The notes under the pieces were generated by a model. It was not told where the DNA came from. It worked only from the letters and a program-made list of their open reading frames with translations, and made no database searches. From Myxococcales bacterium (GTDB lineage: Bacteria > Myxococcota > Polyangia > Polyangiales > Polyangiaceae), in the NCBI GenBank assembly GCA_020430865.1, contig JAGQIY010000258.1:1-11908 (forward strand): a stretch of DNA of 11,908 nt, read 5' to 3'. Shown piece by piece: positions 5,453 to 11,908 of this stretch. How positions within the stretch are numbered: position 1 is the stretch's first letter; each line of letters begins with the position of its first letter. Both the position numbers and the translations under genes were made by a program.

Positions 5453-6967
5453 TCAAATTTCGCGTCGGTGCTGACGCGAACCCATGAGGATTTCCAGACG
5501 AAATAGGTGTTGGCCGATCCGTACGTGGTCGCCGTCTTCCAGCTGCTGCTCTCCTCGGATCGCGAGGTAGGTCCCGTTGGAAGATCCCAGGTCCCTCAGG
5601 CTGAACTCTCGCCCAGAGGGTTCGCGGGTAACGCCCGCGTGTCGTCGGCTCATGAATGGATCGCCCGTGAAGACGATATCACCTGACTCTCGCCCGATGA
5701 CAGTTTGCTCACGTGTGAGGTGATAGACGTCCCGTGTGACGCCTTCGACGGTCTTCTGAGACAGGCGGGCGAAGCGGGGCGCGGCTGGGGAGCCGAAGAT
5801 CTGCGTGCCCCGCTCGGCGGCTTGCCCCAACCCTTTCTCGGCTTCGCTCACGATTTCGAACCTTAACACCTCCAAGCCGACCAGAATCAAGTCAGCGTTT
5901 CTCAACGGTTCGGTCTTCGTGAGGCGGACGTAGACGCCGTTTACTGAACCGAGGTCGCGAATGAAGAAATGCCCATCGCGGAACATGACCCGCGCATGGC
6001 GGGGAGAGACGTAGGGGTCGTTGGGAAGGACGATCGCGCCTTCCTGGCGACCGATGTCCACTTGGTCTTCGAATATGGGGTACTCACGGCCAGGGCTTCC
6101 ATCCTGGGCGATCACGACCAGCTTGCCTCGAGCCTGGCCCTTTGACTGCTCCTGGGGCGGGGCAGCAGACGCTGGCTGAGGAGCGAGCTGTGGCTGGGGC
6201 GATGGCACCGGGCGGGGCGCAGGGATGGGGTCAGGCACCGGCACCGGATGGGGTCCAGCGATCGGCTGGGGCACTGGAGGCGCGGCCGCTGCGACTGGCT
6301 GGGGTGCTGGGGCCGAGTAGGCCGGCGCCGGGGGGGCCGCGGGAGCTGGCGTCGGGGCAGCTGCTGGGGCGGACGCTCGAGCCGCATGGTGCGCGTGGAT
6401 CTGCTCGAACGCAGCAGCCGCGGCTTGACGTGCCTCTGGCGAGTCCGGTCGCGTGGCGTCGTTGCCGCTGAGCGCCGCGCCACAGTACTGGCAGAAGCGC
6501 ATGTTCGGCTGGTTGCTGCCCTTGCAGCGATTGCAGGTGATGTGTTGAGGGGCCGGCGCGACTGGTGCGGAGAAATCGACGACCGGGCTCGCCAGCGCGG
6601 GCTTCGAGTGGTGGAGCTGCGCGCCACACGACAGACAGAAGCGGTTCACCTCGGGGTTGAGCGTGCCGCAACGCGAACACGTGTTGCCCTCACCTGCTGG
6701 AGCCTTGGGCGCGAACTCGAAGTCGGGCGCCGCCGGACGCGGACGAACGCTGGGAGGACGCTCGGGAGCGGCGGCCGGGGGCGCTGCCGGCGCCTGGGCG
6801 AGGGGAGATTGATCCATGAACGCAGTCCCCCCGAGCGCCTGCACGCCTCGCGGGGGCGTCGGCTCGACCACGCGTTGCGCCGGCTTCAGGCGGTTCCCGC
6901 AGTCCATGCAGAACGTCACATGGTCCGGGTTTTCCCGCCCACAGCGATCACACCTCACAGCCGGCAA
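5453..6967 (-). CDS. Protein with three zinc ribbons and two FHA domains
   Basis: This 504-residue, apparently soluble protein carries three CxxC-x10-CxxC zinc ribbons (Cys 6/9/20/23, 97/100/111/114 and 145/148/159/162), joined to a Pro/Ala-rich linker (about 195-275). Two FHA domains follow, at about 282-372 and 398-493. Both FHA domains keep the phospho-threonine pocket: GR (306-307; 425-426), SPRH (321-324) and SRRH (440-443), SVNG (341-344) and SSNG (462-465). FHA domains bind pThr peptides, so this looks like an adaptor for Ser/Thr kinase signalling. The PP2C gene 18 bases downstream is the likely eraser. The frame allows a TTG start at 6967 or a GTG at 6958; neither has a clear ribosome site, and a stop at 6992-6994 rules out a longer form. 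The role of the ribbons (protein or nucleic-acid binding) is not visible in the sequence. Confidence 0.93.
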   Translation of the reverse strand: MPAVRCDRCGRENPDHVTFCMDCGNRLKPAQRVVEPTPPRGVQALGGTAFMDQSPLAQAPAAPPAAAPERPPSVRPRPAAPDFEFAPKAPAGEGNTCSRCGTLNPEVNRFCLSCGAQLHHSKPALASPVVDFSAPVAPAPQHITCNRCKGSNQPNMRFCQYCGAALSGNDATRPDSPEARQAAAAAFEQIHAHHAARASAPAAAPTPAPAAPPAPAYSAPAPQPVAAAAPPVPQPIAGPHPVPVPDPIPAPRPVPSPQPQLAPQPASAAPPQEQSKGQARGKLVVIAQDGSPGREYPIFEDQVDIGRQEGAIVLPNDPYVSPRHARVMFRDGHFFIRDLGSVNGVYVRLTKTEPLRNADLILVGLEVLRFEIVSEAEKGLGQAAERGTQIFGSPAAPRFARLSQKTVEGVTRDVYHLTREQTVIGRESGDIVFTGDPFMSRRHAGVTREPSGREFSLRDLGSSNGTYLAIRGEQQLEDGDHVRIGQHLFRLEILMGSRQHRREI

Positions 6968-7016
6968 GAGGACAACTACCAGGAAGCCGAGTCAAGGATC
7001 TGTTTGCGAAAGGCGA

Positions 7017-7697
7017 CTACCATCGACTGAGCGGACTTCGAACCTCGAGGGTGATTTCCACGGCCACCAGGTGCGCCAAGCCAAAGCCGAGGAAGCGATC
7101 CGAGCGCCGCTGGCCCGCGGAGTCGGTCCAGCCACGCAAGAGCAGCGGGCGGTAGGCCAGGCTGGCACCGATCACGGTCGTGCGGCTCAGCTGGAGCTCG
7201 AGTCCGAGGCCGAGGAAGGTGGAGACGCCGCCTGTGTCGCTGCCGAACTCGTTGCCATACAGCGCCATGCCGAGTCCCCCGCTCAGGTAGGGGCTCATCC
7301 GTGCCTCGGTGCTGGTGTACAGGCGCGTTTCTGCGCGGAGCTGCTGGAGGATCGCCAGTCGCATCAGGTTCGAGGGATCCTGGCGCGAGAACTCGTAGGC
7401 CCCGCCCACGTACCAGGGACCCCGGGAGCGATAGCCGACGCGGATCGCGAGACCTCCTCCCGCGCCGAGGATGCATGGTGCGGAGGCACTCGAAGGACAG
7501 ACGTCTCCAGCCTCCGCGACGTTCTCCGTCACCAGGCCCACTCCGTACTGCAGGTAGTGGGCGGAGATCGGGGGGGCCCCGCGCGGCGCGAGTCGTCCGT
7601 CTCGGAGGCCGAGATCCGCTCGGGCCGCTTGGGCGCTGGCCAGCGTGCTTGCCGTCAACACCGCGAGCAGGGTTCGTACTCTCCAGCGCACCCCCAC
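7017..7697 (-). CDS. Secreted beta-barrel-like outer membrane protein, function unknown
   Basis: This 226-residue protein begins with a Sec signal peptide: basic MGVRWRVR, a hydrophobic core, and a likely cleavage near AQAARA (about residue 27). The mature part alternates Gly- and aromatic-rich beta strands such as HYLQYGVGLV, GGGLAIRVGYRS, YVGGAYEFS, YLSGGLGMALYG and FLGLGLELQLS. This is the pattern of a small outer-membrane beta-barrel. Two cysteines (VCPSSASAPC) may form a disulfide. The protein does not end in the usual terminal Phe but in Trp (SPLSRW), which is tolerated by barrel assembly. The GTG at 7697 is supported by GAGGT 5 bases upstream. The gene heads the minus-strand series and precedes the FHA gene by 49 bases, so co-transcription is possible. 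The specific role is unknown. Confidence 0.8.
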   Translation of the reverse strand: MGVRWRVRTLLAVLTASTLASAQAARADLGLRDGRLAPRGAPPISAHYLQYGVGLVTENVAEAGDVCPSSASAPCILGAGGGLAIRVGYRSRGPWYVGGAYEFSRQDPSNLMRLAILQQLRAETRLYTSTEARMSPYLSGGLGMALYGNEFGSDTGGVSTFLGLGLELQLSRTTVIGASLAYRPLLLRGWTDSAGQRRSDRFLGFGLAHLVAVEITLEVRSPLSRW

Positions 7698-7702
7698 TTT
7701 CT

Positions 7703-7707
7703 ACCTC
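7703..7707 (-). promoter_or_regulatory. Ribosome binding site of the beta-barrel gene
   Basis: On the minus strand GAGGT lies 5 bases before the GTG at 7697. This fixes that non-ATG start. Confidence 0.7.
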
Positions 7708-7720
7708 AACCGTAAGTTGA
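7706..7720. repeat. Short inverted repeat in the divergent intergenic region
   Basis: TCAAC and GTTGA arms of 5 bases flank a 5-base spacer (cgtaa). The repeat overlaps the ribosome site of the beta-barrel gene. It could be a small operator or an RNA hairpin, or chance. Confidence 0.3.
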
Positions 7721-7741
7721 AGGGGGCGTGTTCGCGATCCC

Positions 7742-7769
7742 TTGACGGGCCATCGAAGCATCGTCTAAA
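7742..7769 (+). promoter_or_regulatory. Putative sigma-70-type promoter of the acidic-tail gene
   Basis: TTGACG (7742-7747) resembles a -35 box. TCTAAA (7764-7769), 16 bases later, matches the -10 consensus at four of six positions. Transcription would begin near 7776 and give a leader of about 24 bases before the ATG at 7800. Confidence 0.4.
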
Positions 7770-7785
7770 GCCCGACCAAGGACTC

Positions 7786-7790
7786 AGGAA
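7786..7790 (+). promoter_or_regulatory. Ribosome binding site of the acidic-tail gene
   Basis: AGGAA ends 9 bases before the ATG at 7800 and supports that start. Confidence 0.7.
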
Positions 7791-7799
7791 GCTCTATCC

Positions 7800-8186
7800 A
7801 TGGACATCTACCTCGATCGGCGTGCGGTTCGGCAGATTCGACTGTCCTCTCAGGAGGCAATCGAAGAGGGCGACACGGAATCGCTGCGTGAAGACATCCT
7901 CGAAAGCTTTACCGAAGAGCAGGTCGAGGAAATCGAACGACGGCTGGACAGTGGGGACTTCTACGAGTTTCTCACGGACATCCTCGACGAGTGGAGCGGT
8001 GACGACACCGACGAGCTGTTCGAGTTGCTCGAGACCCAGCTGGGAGAAGTCGGCATCGATCTGAAGACCGAGCCTCGTGCAGACGAGGACGAGGATGACG
8101 ACGAGGACGAAGACGAGGACGAGGACGAGGAAGAGTCCGACGACGACGACGACGACTACTTCGAAGACGAAGACGACGAGCTCTGA
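7800..8186 (+). CDS. Small protein with a poly-Asp/Glu tail, function unknown
   Basis: This 128-residue protein is not recognised. Residues 1-90 look like a folded helical domain, with MDIYLDRRAVRQIR first and then amphipathic Leu/Glu helices (DILESFTEEQVEEIERRL and FYEFLTDILDEW). Residues 95-128 are almost pure acid: 30 of 34 are Asp or Glu, broken by Ser113, Tyr120, Phe121 and Leu128. Such tails are known on histone or ribosome chaperones, cation binders and nucleic-acid mimics, but nothing here decides between these. There is no signal peptide or membrane segment. The start has a good ribosome site and a plausible promoter. It stands alone on the plus strand, divergent from the beta-barrel gene and convergent with the TPR lipoprotein gene 37 bases away. 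Confidence 0.85.
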   Translation: MDIYLDRRAVRQIRLSSQEAIEEGDTESLREDILESFTEEQVEEIERRLDSGDFYEFLTDILDEWSGDDTDELFELLETQLGEVGIDLKTEPRADEDEDDDEDEDEDEDEEESDDDDDDYFEDEDDEL

Positions 8187-8223
8187 TCATCCCGACCCAC
8201 ACGGGTTGCGCGTCGTGCAGCCC

Positions 8224-9390
8224 TCAGGGAGCCTCGAGTTCCGCGGGATCGGGCACGAGTTCGCGCCGGATATAGTCCCGGCACTCGCGCTTCAGCGGCT
8301 TGAGTTCGCCGCACAGGAGCTGCCCACACGCCGCATAGCGGCTGTCCGGGATCTCGTCGCGCAACCACCGCATCGTGCTGCAGGCTCCGCTGCGGTCACC
8401 CCGGGAAAGGCGTAGCTTGGCTTCTTGCCACGCGGCGTCGTCTCGCAGGATGCTGGTCGTGAAGTCCTTACGCAAGCGCTCGAACTCGCGGATGGCTTGC
8501 TCTGGCTGATTGAGCGCGTCGCGGAGGAGAATCGCGATCTTGTACTGGCTCTCGCTGTAGCGCGGTCGCTCGTAGCTGCCCGAGAGACTCGAAGGCTCTC
8601 GCTCATTGAGCATGCGGCGCAGGTGCTTGACGGCTCCCTTGGGGTTGCCGACCTCCACCTCGAGCTCAGCGGCGTGGAACAACGAGTCATCCCAGAGCGC
8701 GCCGGTGGGGTACGGGTACTTGTCCGCCACGAGCAGGTAGCGGGCGATCGCGCCGGCCTTGTCGCCCATGTTCGCGAGCAGCTTGGCGTACGCATAGTGG
8801 AGATACTGACCGAGTTCGGTGGACTCGTGTGAGGGGATCTGCGCCTCGAGCCACGCCTTCGCCGCGGCATCTCCCTGCTGGTCCTCCAGCCAGACCAGGT
8901 AGCGGTGCAGGGCGGAGGGGCCCGTGCTGGCGTTCGGATAGCGCTCGAGCACCTGCTCCATCGCCTTGAAACCCGCGGCGTCCTGCCCGCCCTCGATGTC
9001 GATGTCGGCCAGGTCATACGCGGCGCGGGGAGCGCGACTGGTCTCGGGCGCTTCCTTGAGGATACGTGTGTAGAGCGCTCGTGCCTCGCTGGGCCGCTTG
9101 CCTCGCTTGTAGGAGACGGCGGCTCGATAGAGCGCCTCGTAGCGGTGCCGGCTACTCGGGGCTTCCTTCGCGACTTGTTCCCAGTGCTGAGCGGCCTCCA
9201 CGTAGCGGCCAGCTGCGTAGGTGCGGATCGCGGCGGCGCGCTCTCGTTCGAACGCATCGCTGAATGACGGAGCGCACGCGAGCATCGCGCCACAGGTCAG
9301 GAGGACGCCGCATGTGAGCAGGGAGGCGCCGGCGAGGTGCTGGAGACGGTGCCAGCGAAGGGCCGCCGGGCTCCGCTGCGGCCCGTTCAC
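8224..9390 (-). CDS. TPR-repeat lipoprotein
   Basis: I place the start at the GTG at 9390, which overlaps the threonine aldolase stop in a GTGA; a longer upstream frame only shadows the aldolase gene. The 388-residue product begins with a basic segment, a hydrophobic stretch and a lipobox-like MLAC, with Cys39 as the likely lipidated residue (C33 and C27 are poorer options). It then has about seven or more TPR-like helical pairs, e.g. [56 protein letters not shown]. The family resembles BamD/YbgF-type periplasmic scaffolds, but no specific member can be claimed. The C-terminal part contains cysteines ([22 protein letters not shown]). The protein probably sits at the inner leaflet of the outer membrane or at the cytoplasmic membrane as an adaptor. 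Confidence 0.85.
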   Translation of the reverse strand: MNGPQRSPAALRWHRLQHLAGASLLTCGVLLTCGAMLACAPSFSDAFERERAAAIRTYAAGRYVEAAQHWEQVAKEAPSSRHRYEALYRAAVSYKRGKRPSEARALYTRILKEAPETSRAPRAAYDLADIDIEGGQDAAGFKAMEQVLERYPNASTGPSALHRYLVWLEDQQGDAAAKAWLEAQIPSHESTELGQYLHYAYAKLLANMGDKAGAIARYLLVADKYPYPTGALWDDSLFHAAELEVEVGNPKGAVKHLRRMLNEREPSSLSGSYERPRYSESQYKIAILLRDALNQPEQAIREFERLRKDFTTSILRDDAAWQEAKLRLSRGDRSGACSTMRWLRDEIPDSRYAACGQLLCGELKPLKRECRDYIRRELVPDPAELEAP

Positions 9391-10415
9391 GCCGGCTCCT
9401 GTCGCAGCAAGTCGGCGACCAAGCCTGCTGCGTTCTTCACCTCGTCGAAGCTCACGTCGAGGTGAGTCACCGCTCGAACGCTGCGCGCGCCCATCGCGGA
9501 CAGCAACACACCTTGGTCCGCGGCGCGTCGGCACAGCGCATCCGCGCTGCCCTGCACCTGGAACAGCACGATGTTCGTCTGTACGCTCTCCAGATCCAGA
9601 GTCACCCCAGGAGCTCCCGCTACCGTTTCCGCGAAGAAACGTGCGTGGCGGTGGTCGTCGACGAGGCGCGCGCGGTTGTTGCGCAAGGCATGGAGTGCCC
9701 CGGCAGCCAGGATGCCGGCTTGACGCATCCCGCCGCCCAGCATCTTGCGCAGTCGACGGGCCCGCTCGATCAACGCCTTGGAGCCGACCAGCGCCGAACC
9801 GACCGGTGCCCCGAGTCCCTTGGAGAAGCACACGCTGACGCTGTCGGCGGGTGCGGCCAGCTCCGCCAAGCTCAAGCCGCTCGCCACGGACGCGTTCCAC
9901 AGCCGCGCACCGTCCAGGTGGAGCTTCAAGCCGCGCCCTCTCGCGGTCTCCGCGATGGCCTGGACGTCGGTCAGAGGGAAGACGCGGCCGCCGGACGCGT
10001 TGTGGGTGTTCTCCACCGAGACCAGCGAAGTTCGCGGCAAGTAGTAGCTGGTCGGCTTGATGGCTTCCTCCAGCGTCGCGGCGTCGAACAGCCCGCCGCG
10101 GCCGGCGGTAGCGAACTGGACCCCGGAGAGAGCCGCGGCGGCACCAGACTCGAACCACGCGCAGTGAGCACGCTCACCGATCACGACTTCGTCGCCGCGC
10201 TCGGTCTGAGCCATGATCGCGAGCTGATTGCTCATCGTGCCCGACGGCACGAACAGCGCAGCCTCCTTGCCGAGGAGCTCGGCGACCTCGCGCTGCAGCT
10301 CGTTCAGTGTCGGGTCTTCGCCGTAGACGTCGTCTCCCACGCTGGCCTTCGCGATTGCTTCGCGCATCGCCGCGCTCGGCTGGGTTACGGTGTCGGAACG
10401 CAGATCGATGGCCAT
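9387..10415 (-). CDS. ltaE: Low-specificity L-threonine aldolase (PLP-dependent)
   Basis: The enzyme cleaves L-threonine or L-allo-threonine to glycine and acetaldehyde. Starting at the ATG at 10415 ([14 protein letters not shown]) it has 342 residues, the normal family length. Visible landmarks are DLRSDTVT at 4-11, [11 protein letters not shown] at 26-36, the PLP-stacking His84 in ERAHC, the ENTHNASGG stretch at 135-143, HLDGARLWN at 166-174 with Asp168 and Arg171, and the Schiff-base Lys199 in [12 protein letters not shown] longer reading to 10646 would overlap the methyltransferase gene and adds unrelated residues, so it is rejected. The gene lies 124 bases after trmJ-like and its stop overlaps the TPR lipoprotein start by 4 bases. 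No strong ribosome site is seen before the ATG. Confidence 0.96.
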   Translation of the reverse strand: MAIDLRSDTVTQPSAAMREAIAKASVGDDVYGEDPTLNELQREVAELLGKEAALFVPSGTMSNQLAIMAQTERGDEVVIGERAHCAWFESGAAAALSGVQFATAGRGGLFDAATLEEAIKPTSYYLPRTSLVSVENTHNASGGRVFPLTDVQAIAETARGRGLKLHLDGARLWNASVASGLSLAELAAPADSVSVCFSKGLGAPVGSALVGSKALIERARRLRKMLGGGMRQAGILAAGALHALRNNRARLVDDHRHARFFAETVAGAPGVTLDLESVQTNIVLFQVQGSADALCRRAADQGVLLSAMGARSVRAVTHLDVSFDEVKNAAGLVADLLRQEPA

Positions 10416-10539
10416 CGGTCGCGGCAGTCTAACCCTCCGACTCCGAGCAGTGGTGGAAAGTTGGCGCCGCTGAGCTGCGATGGCGTGTTGCATCGACCCG
10501 CGCTGCGCCCTCTCCCCCAAACCCGACCCCGACGGCGCC

Positions 10540-11091
10540 TCATGCTTCGAGCCCCGTCGCAAACAGCTCGTACGAGACGAGTTGACACGCCTGGGCCAGG
10601 TTGATCGAAGGCTGAGGCGCCGCCATCGGGATGCGGAGCGTGGCATCGCACAGCGCGCTCTCGGCGTCGCTCAGGCCCGACTTCTCGTTGCCGAAGACGA
10701 CGGCCAGCTCGAGCCCCCGCGTCGCCAGGCGCACCAGCTCCTCCGCGCCAGCGCGCAGGGTGAAGGCTCCTCGGGTGCCCACTCTGGCGCTGGTCGCCAT
10801 GCTGAAGTCGACGCCGAGCAGCGCCTCCTCGAGAGACTCGAGCAGCGGCGCCGACTCGAGGACATCGAGACTCTTCACCGCCATCTTGCGCGCCATCGGA
10901 TGCTCCGGACGGCCAAGGCGCCCCGGCCGCACCAGCACCAGACGCGCCAGCCCCATCGCCTTCATGGCCCGCGCCGCCGCGCCCACGTTCTCGGGGTAGT
11001 GGGGCGCCACCAGGATGAAGCGCATCTGTCGCGCCACCGGCAAAACGAGGCGCTGCTTGCTGGCATGCTTGGATGGGCGCTCAGTCGTCAT
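10540..11091 (-). CDS. trmJ: TrmJ-like SpoU-family tRNA 2'-O-methyltransferase, short form
   Basis: SPOUT-fold methyltransferases of this type use S-adenosylmethionine to methylate the 2'-OH of position 32 in some tRNAs. The three SpoU motifs are present: [10 protein letters not shown] at 33-42, VFGNEKSGL at 132-140 and [15 protein letters not shown] at 154-168, with the trefoil-knot glycines intact. The protein has 183 residues; E. coli TrmJ has about 246 and carries a C-terminal extension that is missing here. The gene symbol therefore names the family and not a proven substrate. The ATG at 11091 overlaps the upstream gene by 11 bases. An inner ATG at 11025 (MRFILVAP), which begins the conserved core, is an alternative start. 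Neither has a clear ribosome site. Confidence 0.85.
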   Translation of the reverse strand: MTTERPSKHASKQRLVLPVARQMRFILVAPHYPENVGAAARAMKAMGLARLVLVRPGRLGRPEHPMARKMAVKSLDVLESAPLLESLEEALLGVDFSMATSARVGTRGAFTLRAGAEELVRLATRGLELAVVFGNEKSGLSDAESALCDATLRIPMAAPQPSINLAQACQLVSYELFATGLEA

Positions 11092-11908
11092 CGCGCGGTC
11101 TTAGCCGCTGGGGCGCTACACGGCGAGCGCTCTTTGCGCAGCGAAACCCGATGTAGGGCCGGCGAATGTCTGGATCCGCCGAGAGGCGTGAGCCGGTGCG
11201 CAGCCAGGGCGCGGCGCTCTGATAGTGGCCACCCCGCGCGATGCGCGGCCCTGAACCGTTACCGCGGGGATTCTTCTGGGGCGTGTCCGGGTAGGGGCCG
11301 TAGAAGTCGTCCACCCATTCCGCGACGTTGCCGGCGAGGTCGAGTATGCCTTGCGGTGTCGCTCCGGAGGGGAAGGAGCCGACGGGCGCCAGCTCCTCGA
11401 AGCCATCCTTCTTCGAGGTCTCGCTCCAGGCGAAGCGCCCGTGGTTCGCGGCGCGCGAGTTGTATAGGTTACCCCAGGGAAACTTCCGGTGTGCGCGCCC
11501 GCGCGCTGCGCCTTCCCACTCGGCTTCGCTGGGGAGCCGCGCGCCACGGAAGCGGCAGTAGTCTCGCGCGTCGTCGAAGCTGACGAGGCCCCGCGGGTAG
11601 TTGGGACGCTCGAAGCGGCTGGCCCCGCCTTCGTGGACTGGCTTGCAGCGGCCGAGCTTCACGCAACGAGCGTAGTCGGCGACCGTCACCTCGGTGCGGT
11701 CCAGCCAGAAGCTGTCGAGCATCACCTGGTGTTGCGGGAGCTCGTCGGAGAACATGCCTTGATCGCAGAGCTCGCCGTAGGGCTCTCGATTGCACAGCAG
11801 CAGCGCCTCGACCACGTCCATCGCCGTGGAGCCCATGTCGAAGTCCAACGCTGGCACCCGCAACATGGTCGAAGCAGGAGCCCGGAGGGTGACGATCCCG
11901 CCGGTATA
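11081..11908 (-). CDS. Formylglycine-generating-enzyme-like (sulfatase-modifying-factor) domain protein, 5' partial
   Basis: The frame is open to the right edge (upstream residues include GGIVTLRAPAST), so the true start is probably outside; ATG at 11866 is an internal methionine or a less likely start. Numbering from it, the FGE/SUMF domain shows VPALDFDMGS (4-13), LDRTEVTVADYARCV (55-69), ARLPSEAEWEGAARG (109-123), FPWGN (129-133), LDLAGNVAEWVDD (175-187), RGGHYQ (211-216) and GFRCA (240-244). In true FGE the two catalytic cysteines lie between the GG and GFRC motifs; here that segment (SAAPWLRTGSRLSA) has none, so sulfatase activation is unlikely. Such domains also serve as ligand-binding or kinase-associated modules. 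The gene overlaps the trmJ-like start by 11 bases. The basic tail ([14 protein letters not shown]) is variable. Confidence 0.85.
   Translation of the reverse strand, partial: YTGGIVTLRAPASTMLRVPALDFDMGSTAMDVVEALLLCNREPYGELCDQGMFSDELPQHQVMLDSFWLDRTEVTVADYARCVKLGRCKPVHEGGASRFERPNYPRGLVSFDDARDYCRFRGARLPSEAEWEGAARGRAHRKFPWGNLYNSRAANHGRFAWSETSKKDGFEELAPVGSFPSGATPQGILDLAGNVAEWVDDFYGPYPDTPQKNPRGNGSGPRIARGGHYQSAAPWLRTGSRLSADPDIRRPYIGFRCAKSARRVAPQRLRPRDDD

Noticed and set aside
8187..8223. Possible terminator hairpin between the convergent acidic-tail and TPR genes
   Set aside because: Only a 4-bp CCCG/CGGG stem is present, with no T run on either strand.
9391..10158. N-terminal extension of the TPR lipoprotein frame
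   Set aside because: It lies over the threonine aldolase in another frame. The GTGA overlap, signal sequence and lipobox support the start at 9390.
10416..10539. Possible promoter, terminator or small gene between trmJ-like and the aldolase
   Set aside because: I see no convincing hairpin with a T run, no promoter boxes and no conserved-looking small frame in these 124 bases.
10416..10646. N-terminal extension of threonine aldolase
   Set aside because: It overlaps the trmJ-like gene and adds residues foreign to the family; [11 protein letters not shown] is the usual start.

Overview
The window is GC-rich, densely packed bacterial DNA. It shows GTG starts, 4-base GTGA gene overlaps, PP2C and FHA phospho-signalling proteins, a TPR lipoprotein and a secreted beta-barrel protein. 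This mix suggests a myxobacterium or related Myxococcota (Polyangia-like); that is an inference from style, not a database match. No rRNA, tRNA, CRISPR array, insertion sequence or phage gene was seen. All gaps between genes are shorter than 300 bases.

Layout. (a) 1-1348, plus strand: a LarC-type nickel-insertion protein whose frame runs off the left edge through a 12-bp tandem repeat encoding (HDHS)n. (b) 1351-7697, minus strand, read right to left: a secreted beta-barrel-like protein, a zinc-ribbon/double-FHA protein, a membrane-anchored PP2C phosphatase, two overlapping Dpp/Opp-type permeases, a strong intrinsic terminator, then a thioredoxin-rhodanese fusion that meets larC tail to tail. 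(c) 7698-7799: a divergent promoter region. (d) 7800-8186, plus strand: a small protein with a nearly pure Asp/Glu tail. (e) 8224-11908, minus strand, read right to left: a sulfatase-modifying-factor-like protein entering from the right edge, a TrmJ-like tRNA 2'-O-methyltransferase, a low-specificity threonine aldolase, and a TPR lipoprotein translationally coupled to the aldolase.

How the genes fit together. The FHA and PP2C neighbours look like a reader/eraser pair for Ser/Thr phosphorylation, probably co-transcribed with two unusual permeases that have no ATPase or binding protein beside them. The LarC protein would serve the nickel-pincer cofactor pathway. Its His-rich extension fits metal storage or delivery, and the central His loop usual in the family is missing. 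The thioredoxin-rhodanese gene starts about 17 bases after a terminator, so it either has a hidden promoter or is controlled by read-through.

The least usual points are the relocated His tract of LarC, the large extracytoplasmic insert in the DppB-like permease, the zinc-ribbon/FHA/PP2C module, a possible 24-codon ORF (or frameshifted tail) between PP2C and the permease, the acidic-tail protein, and an FGE-like domain without its catalytic cysteines. None is proven to be a new system.
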